Source: an uncultured Bacilli bacterium (lineage in GTDB: Bacteria; Bacillota_I; Bacilli_A; RF39; UBA660). From it: a stretch of 37,995 nt of DNA. The translations under genes were made by a program, and so were the position numbers. Positions 9,350 through 18,758 of the stretch are shown piece after piece. The stretch lies in contig CANQLL010000006.1 in the NCBI GenBank assembly GCA_947624705.1, positions 1 to 37,995 on the forward strand. Direction: 5' to 3'. Within the stretch, counting starts at the first letter, position 1, and each line of letters opens with the position of its first letter. The notes beneath the pieces are model-generated. The model saw only the letters and a program-made list of their open reading frames with translations, was not told the origin of the DNA and did not search any database.

Positions 9350-9417
9350 TTTTTATCAACTCCTTTCAATTATTTAACAACTTATTAAATTTTCCCTCCT
9401 TTCTTTTCTTAACACGC

Positions 9418-9443
9418 AAAAACCCACATATTTAAAAATATGT
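9418..9443 (-). promoter_or_regulatory. Leader hairpin with U-run upstream of the ABC-2 operon (possible attenuator)
   Basis: Minus ACATATTT..AAATATGT followed by GGGTTTTT, downstream of a TTGACA box (9472-9477). Confidence 0.35.
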
Positions 9444-9484
9444 AGTTATGTAATTTTCTAAGTAAATAAGTTGTCAAACACGCC

Positions 9485-9510
9485 AAAAACGTTTTTAAAT
9501 AAAAACGCTG
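9485..9510 (-). terminator. Rho-independent terminator downstream of the HAD-like gene
   Basis: Minus CGTTTTTATTTAAAAACGTTTTT stem-loop and U-run. Confidence 0.6.
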
Positions 9511-9576
9511 ATTTGAATATACTATAAAATAATTAAAAATGCAATGGTCAAATTGTGATTTGTTTGTTTTTTAACT

Positions 9577-10077
9577 TTATTTTTGCATCAATTTATAAAT
9601 TGCTTCAGTGGCCATATCATAATCAAAACCTTGATTATAAAAATTACAATGAATGAAATTATTTGGATATAATTTATATTTTTTAAAATAATCATCATCT
9701 AAGATAACAAAATTCGTTACATCATTAATAAAAATATATTTTTCAATAAAATCTTCACGATTATTATTGATTACACTATCTATAATTGGAATACCCATTT
9801 TTAATAAATGTTCTTGAATTAGTGGATATATTTTTTCAGTTGCCCAACTAGAAATTACAACTACTTTAGCCTTAGAAGTATTTATTACCCATAAAAGATT
9901 GGTTAAACATTCTTCATCTAAATATAATTTTTGAATTAAATAACTACATTCTAAAGAATTTATTAAACCTTTTTTTAAACATCTATTATAAAAAAGACGC
10001 ATGGGATTTGTTTTTTGATAAGTATCTAAATAGTTTAAAACACCATCAATATCTAGAAATATAATTGGTTCAGGCAT
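9577..10077 (-). CDS. HAD-like phosphatase domain protein (resembles HAD_SAK families)
   Basis: N-terminal IIFLDIDGVLN (DxDGVLN), VVVISSWA motif II, VILDDD motif. Confidence 0.75.
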   Translation of the reverse strand: MPEPIIFLDIDGVLNYLDTYQKTNPMRLFYNRCLKKGLINSLECSYLIQKLYLDEECLTNLLWVINTSKAKVVVISSWATEKIYPLIQEHLLKMGIPIIDSVINNNREDFIEKYIFINDVTNFVILDDDYFKKYKLYPNNFIHCNFYNQGFDYDMATEAIYKLMQK

Positions 10078-10079
10078 AG

Positions 10080-10748
10080 TTAATCTCTTCTATTACTAAA
10101 TAATAAAATTAAGCGAAGTAATTCTAAGATACTTGATAAAACACCAGCTACATAAGTAAAGGCAGCCGAAGTTAGCATTTTAGCTACTCCTTCACTTTCT
10201 TTTTCCGTGGCTAGTTTTAACTTAGTTATTTCTTCTTTAGCCCGGGCTGAGGCATTAAATTCAACTGGTAAAGTGATAAGTTGAAATAATAAACCTATAG
10301 CAACTAAAGCGATACCTAAAGAAAATAAACCTAAACCCTCAGTTAATAAACCAATAATTAATATAATGTAAGCAAAATAACTTGTAAAATGAACAACTGG
10401 AAAAATTAAACTGCGAAAACGTAAGAAAAGGTAGCCTTCTTTATCTTGAATAGCATGACCACACTCATGCGCTGCCACGGCTAAGGCCGCAATAGAAGTA
10501 CCATGAAAAATATTGGTAGATAAACGGACTACTTGACGATTAGGATCGTAATGATCCGTTAAATTCCCCCGAACTTCGACAATATGAACATTTTTTAAAT
10601 CATATTTATCTAAAATTTTACGAGCTACTTCAAAACCTGATATTTTCTTTTTATTTTCTAACATACTATACTTACGATAATTATTGCTTATAGAAAGTTG
10701 AGCAATTGCCGGTATAGCAAAGATAGCTAATATTATTAATAAATCCAT
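10080..10748 (-). CDS. Neutral zinc metallopeptidase, YugP-like
   Basis: HECGH zinc motif within AALAVAAHECGHAIQDKEGY; flanking TM helices; LPVEFNASARA. Confidence 0.93.
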   Translation of the reverse strand: MDLLIILAIFAIPAIAQLSISNNYRKYSMLENKKKISGFEVARKILDKYDLKNVHIVEVRGNLTDHYDPNRQVVRLSTNIFHGTSIAALAVAAHECGHAIQDKEGYLFLRFRSLIFPVVHFTSYFAYIILIIGLLTEGLGLFSLGIALVAIGLLFQLITLPVEFNASARAKEEITKLKLATEKESEGVAKMLTSAAFTYVAGVLSSILELLRLILLFSNRRD

Positions 10749-10758
10749 TTTAATTCCA

Positions 10759-12147
10759 TTAAACTATTTCAAAAATAGTTCCCTCTCTTGTATCTTTCAA
10801 AATAATTCCTTGTTTTTCTAAATCTTGTCTAATTTTATCAGCTAAAGCATAATCTTTATTTACTTTAGCTTCATTTCTTTTTTGAATTTGTTCTTTAATA
10901 TAATCTTCATTTATATTTTTTATTTCTTCTTCTTTAGTTAAATCAAGTGATAAAACTTTATCCCAAGCTTCTATTAAAGAAAGTTTAGTAAAATCATTTA
11001 CTTCATCTTTTAATAATTCATAGATTAAACTAAGAGCATTAGCGGTGTTTAAATCATCACTAATATATTCTTTAAATTGTTGATCATAAAAATCATATTT
11101 TTCTTGATTTAATGAACCTTCTGATTTTAAAGCTTTAATCTTATTTTTAAGTTTTTGATAACTTTTTTTCGCATTATCTAATGATTCATAAGTGAAAGCT
11201 AAAACTTTACGATAAGAAGTATTTAAACACATAAAGCGATAATCAAGAGGATTATAACCTTTTTCTATTAATAAACTTAAAGTTAAAAATTCACCATTAG
11301 ATTTACTCATTTTACCAGTGCTATCATTTAAATGTTCACCGTGAACCCAATAATTACACCATTTATGGCCAAGATAAGCTTCACTCTGCGCAATTTCATT
11401 AGTATGATGCGGGAAGATGTTATCGACGCCACCACAATGAATATCTAAATATTGGCCTAAATATTTTAAACTGATACCACTACATTCAATATGCCAACCA
11501 GGATAGCCATAGCCCCAAGGGGAATCCCATTTTAATTCTTGATTTTCAAATTTAGATTTAGTAAACCATAACACAAAATCCGTCGGATTTTTCTTCGCAG
11601 TATCTTCTTCTACATCATCTCGAACTGCTAATTCTAAATCTTCATGGGTTTGATTAGTTAATTGATAATAATTAGCTAATTTTGATGTATCAAAATAAAC
11701 ATTACCATTATTAAAATAAGCATATTCTTCATCTATTAATTTTTGGATAATGTTGATATACATATCAATATTATCGGTAGCTTTAGAAACTATTTCTGGC
11801 CATTTTATATTTAAGTTAGCTGTATCCTTTTGGAAAGCTTCAGTATAAAATTTAGCAATGTCTAAAACTGATTTATGTTCTCTTTTGGCTCCTTTTAACA
11901 TTTTATCTTCGCCGGTATCGGCATCCGAAGTTAAATGGCCAACATCAGTTATATTCATAACTCTTTTTACTTTATAGCCTAAATAAATTAAAGTTTTTTC
12001 AAAAATATCTTCAAAGATATAAGTTCTTAAATTACCTATATGAGCGAAGTGATAAACAGTTGGCCCACATGTATACATTGTAACTTGTTTATCATCATGA
12101 GGTTTAAACTCTTCGACCTTTTTAGTTAAAGTATTATATATTTTCAC
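10759..12147 (-). CDS. cysS: Cysteine--tRNA ligase
   Basis: YTCGPTVYHFAHIGNLRTY, GWHIECSG, KMSKSNGEFLT motifs. Confidence 0.98.
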   Translation of the reverse strand: MKIYNTLTKKVEEFKPHDDKQVTMYTCGPTVYHFAHIGNLRTYIFEDIFEKTLIYLGYKVKRVMNITDVGHLTSDADTGEDKMLKGAKREHKSVLDIAKFYTEAFQKDTANLNIKWPEIVSKATDNIDMYINIIQKLIDEEYAYFNNGNVYFDTSKLANYYQLTNQTHEDLELAVRDDVEEDTAKKNPTDFVLWFTKSKFENQELKWDSPWGYGYPGWHIECSGISLKYLGQYLDIHCGGVDNIFPHHTNEIAQSEAYLGHKWCNYWVHGEHLNDSTGKMSKSNGEFLTLSLLIEKGYNPLDYRFMCLNTSYRKVLAFTYESLDNAKKSYQKLKNKIKALKSEGSLNQEKYDFYDQQFKEYISDDLNTANALSLIYELLKDEVNDFTKLSLIEAWDKVLSLDLTKEEEIKNINEDYIKEQIQKRNEAKVNKDYALADKIRQDLEKQGIILKDTREGTIFEIV

Positions 12148-12151
12148 AGTT

Positions 12152-12676
12152 TCACCTTCTTTTTAATCTTATTAAAGAACGCATTAATTGTTGATCACTT
12201 TGATCAGCTTTTTCTAAATATTTTTCATATCCACCATTTATATAGTCTTGATAAGCTTGAGATTTATGATATATAAATGCGTAAGGAACAGCTTTTCCCA
12301 CAATAAATTCATCTTTTAATTCTGGAAATGGTATAGCATATTCTAAAACAGGTAGATAGGAGTTAATAGAATTAGGATATGTTCCAAAACCTTGATATTT
12401 TTCTATTATATCACTAGGGATATCATAAAAACCAATAAAGGCTCCATTATTAAAAAATATGGAAGGTTTTGTAGAAATATAATAAACTGCATCTTCATAA
12501 AAATGAAAGAAATGGATATAATTAATTCCAGCTTTATATCGATGAGTATTAATTCCTTCATCATGCCAATATTTTGGAAAACTTATCTTCCCATTTAAAT
12601 AATCTTGATATTCATTACGCATTTTATCATTAACATCATAAGTCCAACGATTTTCCAGTAATCTATATACTACCAT
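12152..12676 (-). CDS. Hypothetical protein
   Basis: 174-aa ORF between cysS and gltX; no recognised motif. Confidence 0.7.
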   Translation of the reverse strand: MVVYRLLENRWTYDVNDKMRNEYQDYLNGKISFPKYWHDEGINTHRYKAGINYIHFFHFYEDAVYYISTKPSIFFNNGAFIGFYDIPSDIIEKYQGFGTYPNSINSYLPVLEYAIPFPELKDEFIVGKAVPYAFIYHKSQAYQDYINGGYEKYLEKADQSDQQLMRSLIRLKRR

Positions 12677-12705
12677 ATAATTTCCCCCTACAATCTTTGT
12701 AAATG

Positions 12706-14340
12706 TTATTTTTGTTTTTTATATTGTTCTACTCTTTTAATTAATCGATTCTTACCTAATAAGTGCATTATTTCATAAAGGTCAGGTGTCATAGTTAAAG
12801 AAGTAATAACAAAACGTAACATTTCACAAATATCCCCAACATGGCCTTGATACTTATCAGGATTTTCTTTATATTCTTTAACTGAAGTATAATTATACTT
12901 TTGACCAAACTCAGCTATTTTATTAAACCAAGTATTTTTATCATCATTTTCATCATAATAATTTTCTAAATAATCAGTAATTAATTCAATATTAATATCT
13001 TTTTTTTCCCAAGTAGGATTAAATTCTTCATCAAACATATACCAAATTAATTTTTTTACATCACTATATTTCCCAATATCTTTTCGTGGTTTTTTTTGCT
13101 CTCTTTCAATATTTAAAATTGCTTTAGTATAATCAGGATCTTTGGTAAATACTTTTAAGAAATCTTGATCAAATTCTTCTAAATAAGCTTTAGTTTGTTC
13201 ATATATTTCCTCTTTAGTTAAACGACTAAAATAAGTTTTGGAAATATTGCCTAATTTTTCTAAATCAAATAAAGCACCACTTTTACTTACTTTTTTAAAA
13301 CTAAATTCAAAATCACTAATTTTTTTATCTTTGTTTTGTAAATACCATTCTTCAAAATTACTATTGATAATAGTAGCTAAATAAAGTTTAACTGCTTCTG
13401 TGGGAATTCCCATTTCATGATAAAAACTTACAGCACACTCCGGATCTTTTCGTTTAGAAAGTTTTCTAATTGTGCCATTATCATTTTTTAGTAATGGTGA
13501 TATATGAGCATACTTAGGAGGTTTATAACCAAACATTTGAAATAGTTGTAAATGAATTGGTAATGATGATAACCATTCATCGCCTCTAATGACATGAGTA
13601 GTATGCATTAAATGATCATCTACTAAATGCGCGAAGTGATAAGTAGGTAAACCATCTTTTTTCATAATTGGAATATCTAAATCATTTTCCGGAAATTCTA
13701 ATGTTCCGCGAATTAAATCATCACATTTTATCTTTTTATAAAAACTACCTGGTGATTTTAACCGAATGATATATGGTTCATTATTTTTTATCTTCGTCGC
13801 TGCTTCATCAGGAGTTAAATCACGATATTTAGCATATTTGCCATAAATACCTATTCGCTCTTTATGTTGTTCTTGTCTTTCCCTTATGGCATTTACTTCT
13901 TCTTCCGATAAAAAGCAAGGATAAGCTTTACCTTCTTTAATTAATTCTTTAATAAAAGTATGATAAATTTCTTGACGCTTAGATTGGGTATAAGGTCCAT
14001 AATTACCCTCTTCCGTATTTTCTGAAGTAGCTCCCTCGGTAAAAGTTATATCAAAATCATTTAAATCTTTAATGATTTGATTAATACCATTTTCAATAGT
14101 TCTTTTAGTATCCGTATCTTCAATTCTTAAGAAGAAAACTCCATTTGTTTGCCTAGCAAAACAATACCCCGTAAAATTAGCAAGTAATGCTCCAATATGC
14201 ACAAAACCAGTTGGAGACGGAGCATAGCGAGTTACAATTGTTCCCTCTTTTAAGCCTCTTTGCGGGTATTTTTCTTCATAATAATTTATATCATGTTTAA
14301 TATCTGGAAATATTAAATCAGCTAAGTCTTTATATGTCAT
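12706..14340 (-). CDS. gltX: Glutamate--tRNA ligase
   Basis: RYAPSPTGFVHIGALLANF (HIGH-type), KLSKRKDPE (KMSKS-type). Confidence 0.96.
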   Translation of the reverse strand: MTYKDLADLIFPDIKHDINYYEEKYPQRGLKEGTIVTRYAPSPTGFVHIGALLANFTGYCFARQTNGVFFLRIEDTDTKRTIENGINQIIKDLNDFDITFTEGATSENTEEGNYGPYTQSKRQEIYHTFIKELIKEGKAYPCFLSEEEVNAIRERQEQHKERIGIYGKYAKYRDLTPDEAATKIKNNEPYIIRLKSPGSFYKKIKCDDLIRGTLEFPENDLDIPIMKKDGLPTYHFAHLVDDHLMHTTHVIRGDEWLSSLPIHLQLFQMFGYKPPKYAHISPLLKNDNGTIRKLSKRKDPECAVSFYHEMGIPTEAVKLYLATIINSNFEEWYLQNKDKKISDFEFSFKKVSKSGALFDLEKLGNISKTYFSRLTKEEIYEQTKAYLEEFDQDFLKVFTKDPDYTKAILNIEREQKKPRKDIGKYSDVKKLIWYMFDEEFNPTWEKKDINIELITDYLENYYDENDDKNTWFNKIAEFGQKYNYTSVKEYKENPDKYQGHVGDICEMLRFVITSLTMTPDLYEIMHLLGKNRLIKRVEQYKKQK

Positions 14341-14400
14341 ATATACCTCTTCTTTCTTTAAAATATTCTAACATAAAAAGGGGTAAAAAAAAAGCATATA

Positions 14401-15258
14401 CTAGCTTTCTTTCATCCGAGAGACAAAGGAATACATTCCGTCTTTTTCCAATTTAAAGGTATAAACAAAAGTATAAGTATCTACTTTAGCTTTTTCATCA
14501 TTATATTCATCAACTGTTTCATATATTTTAATTTGTTCATCATCTTGAGTAGCTTTGGCAATTTTAGCTGTGTAGCCGCCTGGACCATTTGTACCTCCGC
14601 CTTCTATTGTATACTCAAAATACATGTCAGTTGCATTTAGATAATTATATGAGGAAATGTGAAGACAATCTGTATAAATTGGAACATCAGTATTTAACTT
14701 AGAATTTGGACCAAATAATTCTTTATAGATACTTTCGACATAATCTTTTTTGTAACCATATTGAAAATAAAAAATATTACTATGGTATATACTATCTTCT
14801 TTTTGTGTGTAGCATAAACTAAATCTATCCTCTTTTAAATAACTATTTTTAGGAGCATAGTCAGGAATATTATAATCACTACAAGTAATAATCTTTTTAT
14901 TTTCTTCCACTAGATTTTTAGCAACTAATTGCATTTTAACAATTTCCGAACTAGTCTTAACATCAAAATTTTCTAAAGCTCCGTCCTTAGTTTGTTCAGA
15001 GCTATAGTACCAAAAATGATTCCAATTACTTTCCTCTGTTTCACTTGATACTTTATTGTATAGAGTTTGGACTAAACGAGAATTAATATCTAATTCTTTT
15101 ACTTCATTTTCTTCTTTTGGGGTTTGAATGTCATTTGAAGTTTCTTTTTTTAAATGAAGTAAATCCTTATCATAAACTACATAACAACCTAAACCCAATA
15201 ATAATATTATGCTGATAACTAAACCAATTATTAACCCCTTATTACTTCTTTGTTTCAT
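14401..15258 (-). CDS. Hypothetical membrane-anchored protein
   Basis: N-terminal TM anchor GLIIGLVISIILLLGLGCYVVYD followed by a charged extracellular-type region. Confidence 0.7.
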   Translation of the reverse strand: MKQRSNKGLIIGLVISIILLLGLGCYVVYDKDLLHLKKETSNDIQTPKEENEVKELDINSRLVQTLYNKVSSETEESNWNHFWYYSSEQTKDGALENFDVKTSSEIVKMQLVAKNLVEENKKIITCSDYNIPDYAPKNSYLKEDRFSLCYTQKEDSIYHSNIFYFQYGYKKDYVESIYKELFGPNSKLNTDVPIYTDCLHISSYNYLNATDMYFEYTIEGGGTNGPGGYTAKIAKATQDDEQIKIYETVDEYNDEKAKVDTYTFVYTFKLEKDGMYSFVSRMKES

Positions 15259-15297
15259 GTTACCTCTCTTTTCTATGTTATCAGTATAGCATAGATT

Positions 15298-17130
15298 TTA
15301 AATTTTTTGGTAAGTTTTAGAACAATACAATTTTGCTTGTGCTAGCTCTAAATCATATTCTTTTAATATTTTTTTATCATCAGAATTGATATAACTATCT
15401 ACAAACCCATCTTCAAAAACTCTAATAAACCAATTTAAAGTACAAACGGTATATACTTCACGTTTTTTGGCTATTTCATTGTAATAACATATTGTTTCTT
15501 CTTTTGAAACTTTTTTAAATTTAGCATAACGCAAAGAAATTAAAATATTTTCAATTTCTCTATATTCCGTACTATTTCGAGAAGTAAATTCATTTCTACG
15601 ATATATTTTATTATTATTTTCAAAATAAAATTTACTTGGTACAAATAATTTTATATCATTTAAAGTTTTTCCAGTTTTTAAATCTAATAAACCTTGATAA
15701 TTATCTATCCCATTATAATATTGATGATTATTATCAATAAGAGGGTTAATTATAAAAGGTAAAATATCGTGATTATATGTTGTAGTATTGCAATTTGATA
15801 AACCAATAATACTAGCCACTATTTCATCCTCTTCTTTATTCATTTCATCCATTATAAATTTAATAGCTGCTTTTGTACTATTATACAATTTTTCCCTATC
15901 AAAATGATTAGCTATCCAATTACTTAGCTTTATTCCTTGGGCAATTAAAACATTGCCATTACGCATTAATAATACCATACCAAAATCTTTATTTTCATCT
16001 GTTGAAATAGATAGAATACGCATGTGGGGATTAGTTAGAAAATTATTAAATAACATAAAAGCTTCACCATTTATTCGAAAGCAATTCCCTGCTTTATAAC
16101 CCATAACTAAATTTCTAATATCATCTAAAGGTAGCAGTTCAAAAGTAAAATTTTCTATTTTAGGAATATCAACTTTCATGATAGAAGTTTTATTTTTTAA
16201 TTTTAATTTTGAATAAACAATCATATTTTTATTAATAATTTCTTGTTCACTTTCAGTAATTCCGTATTTATGACAATATAAAGAAATCATATCTTGTAAA
16301 ACAACACCAGATAAATCTGGATTAGTTAATTTTGGAGAAAGATATCTTTCTTTTAAAAGAATTCTAACTTTAGATTGATTAAGTTTATTACCTAATTGTT
16401 CTATAAAGTAATTTAAATTATTATAAAAATAATCAAAGTTTAGAAATAAATCTATAAAAAATCCTTCTATCATTAATCTCATATTATTATTTAAATCTTT
16501 TTTATTACTAAATAAAAACTTATTAAAAATAGCAATATTTTGATTATTAATGTTTTTAACATTTAAATTATTAAATAAATAATGAATTATTTCATAATCA
16601 ATTAAACCATAATTTCCCCTTAAAACTTCAATAGCATTATCTGTTCCGATGGTTAAATACATCTTTATGGCTATTTTCAAAAATTCTTCTTCTGTATTAA
16701 AACTAGTTTTTCGAAGTAACCATTCAGGTTTATTAACAATTGATTTTTTTAAATCTAATTCATCATTTTTTAAATCTATTTTTTTAATATATTCTACTAT
16801 AAATCTAATTTGTTTGGTTGGTAGCTTAAAATAATCAATAGGATTAATAAGTTCTTCAATATTGTTTAGTTTTTCGTTATCATATTTTAAATAGGCAATT
16901 AAATCATAAATATTATTATTTAATAAAACTTTAAATATGTCCTTAAATTTATTACTATGAATACAATGTAGAAACATTTTATAAAATTCATCAGGGAAAG
17001 AATCTATCTTATAATAATTATCTAAAAATAATTTAACTGAAGTAAAGTCATTAGTTGGTATATTTGATAATAATTTATATAATTTTAAAGCTTTAAATAA
17101 GTTTAATTTATTTTTACTTTGTATTTCCAT
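15298..17130 (-). CDS. Hypothetical protein (610 aa)
   Basis: Long ORF; contains LVMGYKAGNCFRINGEAFMLFNNFLTNPHMRILSI; no confident family. Confidence 0.75.
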   Translation of the reverse strand: MEIQSKNKLNLFKALKLYKLLSNIPTNDFTSVKLFLDNYYKIDSFPDEFYKMFLHCIHSNKFKDIFKVLLNNNIYDLIAYLKYDNEKLNNIEELINPIDYFKLPTKQIRFIVEYIKKIDLKNDELDLKKSIVNKPEWLLRKTSFNTEEEFLKIAIKMYLTIGTDNAIEVLRGNYGLIDYEIIHYLFNNLNVKNINNQNIAIFNKFLFSNKKDLNNNMRLMIEGFFIDLFLNFDYFYNNLNYFIEQLGNKLNQSKVRILLKERYLSPKLTNPDLSGVVLQDMISLYCHKYGITESEQEIINKNMIVYSKLKLKNKTSIMKVDIPKIENFTFELLPLDDIRNLVMGYKAGNCFRINGEAFMLFNNFLTNPHMRILSISTDENKDFGMVLLMRNGNVLIAQGIKLSNWIANHFDREKLYNSTKAAIKFIMDEMNKEEDEIVASIIGLSNCNTTTYNHDILPFIINPLIDNNHQYYNGIDNYQGLLDLKTGKTLNDIKLFVPSKFYFENNNKIYRRNEFTSRNSTEYREIENILISLRYAKFKKVSKEETICYYNEIAKKREVYTVCTLNWFIRVFEDGFVDSYINSDDKKILKEYDLELAQAKLYCSKTYQKI

Positions 17131-17240
17131 AACTAACCTCTTTTTGTGAAAAATATATTAGCATAGGAAAGGATAAAAAACAATCAAAAAAATTTGGAAT
17201 TTATGGGTTTTAAGATTTTATCTTACTTTTTTGTAAAAGA

Positions 17241-17269
17241 TTGATTAAAAGTCAAATTTATGATATATT
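17241..17269 (+). promoter_or_regulatory. Sigma-A-type promoter for the antisense RNA
   Basis: TTGATT (17241-17246), 17-nt spacer, TATATT (17264-17269). Confidence 0.6.
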
Positions 17270-17275
17270 GAATAT

Positions 17276-17388
17276 GCAAGAGAAACTTGCATAAAATAAA
17301 AAAGGAACAAATTAGCAATCGCTTGTTAGTTGTTGCCAGAAATTGTTTTGAATCATCTAATTCATTGCTGAGTTAGATGATTTTTTTA
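17276..17388 (+). ncRNA. Candidate antisense RNA antitoxin of a type I toxin-antitoxin locus
   Basis: Starts after the promoter at 17241-17269; ends in AATCATCTAA-loop-TTAGATGATTTTTTT (17351-17387); antisense to the 3'UTR of the 17391-17471 ORF. Confidence 0.55.
17351..17387 (+). terminator. Rho-independent terminator of the antisense RNA
   Basis: AATCATCTAA ttcattgctgag TTAGATGATT followed by a T-run. Confidence 0.75.
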
Positions 17389-17390
17389 TT

Positions 17391-17471
17391 TTATGTTAAT
17401 TTTATTATGATTATAATTAATAAAAAAATTATAATTAACAAACAAAAATTCAGAAAATCTTTCTTTGTCAT
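17391..17471 (-). CDS. Candidate type I toxin, 26-aa hydrophobic peptide
   Basis: RBS GAGGTGA upstream of ATG; MTKKDFLNFCLLIIIFLLIIIIIKLT*. Confidence 0.6.
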   Translation of the reverse strand: MTKKDFLNFCLLIIIFLLIIIIIKLT

Positions 17472-17535
17472 TATATCACCTCACTCCCTATGAAGAAGTT
17501 TGGCAACATCTAACTGCTAATTTATTCCCACATTT

Positions 17536-17564
17536 AGTATATCGAACATTTGTTATTATTTCAA
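17536..17564 (-). promoter_or_regulatory. Sigma-A-type promoter of the toxin mRNA
   Basis: Minus strand TTGAAA (17564-17559), 17-nt spacer, TATACT (17541-17536). Confidence 0.65.
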
Positions 17565-17615
17565 CATTTTTCTTTACTTATGGTAAAATTTTTTGAATTA
17601 TATTTCTCAAAAAGC

Positions 17616-17640
17616 AAACTAGCCAAATTGGCTAGTTTTA
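17616..17640 (-). terminator. Terminator-like palindrome downstream of ychF
   Basis: AAACTAGCC AAATT GGCTAGTTTT. Confidence 0.65.
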
Positions 17641-17642
17641 CT

Positions 17643-18743
17643 TTAAACATTAAAGCGAAAATAACAAATATCTCCATCTTGCATTAAATAATCTTTTCCT
17701 TCTAAACGTAACTTTCCGGCTTCTTTAACAGCTTTTTCGCTTTTTAATTTTTCTAAATCTTCATAACTCATAACTTCGGCTTTAATAAAACCTTTTTCAA
17801 AATCAGTATGAATTATCCCTGCACACTGAGGAGCTTTCATCCCCGCTTTAAACGTCCACGCACGTACTTCATCGGCTCCAGCAGTAAAGAAAGTTTTTAA
17901 ACCTAATAAGGAATAAGTTGCTTGAATTAATTTATCAAGACCACTACTATCTATCCCCATATCTTGTAAAAATGCTTTCTTTTCTTCATCTTCTAATTCC
18001 GAAAGTTCACTTTCGATTTTGGCACACATAACAATAACTTCTGCTTGTTCTTGGGCCGCATAATCTCTAACTAATTTAGTGTATTCATTATCACCGACAC
18101 TCGCATCTTCTTCAGATACATTAGTGGCATAAATAATTGGTTTTAAAGTTATTAAATTAAAACTTTTAATTACTTCTAATTCTTCATCAGTAAATTCAAT
18201 ATTTCTTAAACATTTATTTTCTTCTAAAGCTTTTTGACATTTTTTTAAAGTATTTACTTCTAATAAAGTATCTTTATCTTTAGTCATATCCGCTTTTTTC
18301 CCAATTTTATTAAGACGATTTTCAATGATTTCTAAATCAGCCATGATTAATTCAACTTTAATTATATCTATATCGCGAAGGGGATTGATTTGTCCCTCCA
18401 CATGTGTAATCTCCGCATTTTCAAAACATCTTACAACTTCGACAATAGCATCAACTTCCCGGATGTGGGATAAAAATTTATTGCCAAGTCCCTCGCCTTT
18501 TGAAGCACCTTTGACTAACCCGGCAATATCCGTAAATTCAAAAGTAGTTGGTACTAAACTTTTAGGTTGGTACATTTCATTTAAAACATCTAAACGATTA
18601 TCTGGAACCGTAACCACACCAACATTTGGTTCAATCGTAGCAAAAGGATAATTCGCTGCTAAAATATTTTTTTTCGTAATTGCATTAAATAAAGTAGATT
18701 TTCCCACATTAGGTAATCCTACTATTCCTGCTTTTAATGACAT
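17643..18743 (-). CDS. ychF: Redox-regulated ATPase/GTPase YchF
   Basis: GIVGLPNVGKSTLFNAIT, FTDIAGLVKGASKGEGLGNKFL, C-terminal TGS-like GKDYLMQDGDICYFRFNV. Confidence 0.98.
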   Translation of the reverse strand: MSLKAGIVGLPNVGKSTLFNAITKKNILAANYPFATIEPNVGVVTVPDNRLDVLNEMYQPKSLVPTTFEFTDIAGLVKGASKGEGLGNKFLSHIREVDAIVEVVRCFENAEITHVEGQINPLRDIDIIKVELIMADLEIIENRLNKIGKKADMTKDKDTLLEVNTLKKCQKALEENKCLRNIEFTDEELEVIKSFNLITLKPIIYATNVSEEDASVGDNEYTKLVRDYAAQEQAEVIVMCAKIESELSELEDEEKKAFLQDMGIDSSGLDKLIQATYSLLGLKTFFTAGADEVRAWTFKAGMKAPQCAGIIHTDFEKGFIKAEVMSYEDLEKLKSEKAVKEAGKLRLEGKDYLMQDGDICYFRFNV

Positions 18744-18758
18744 TCTAACACCTGCTTT

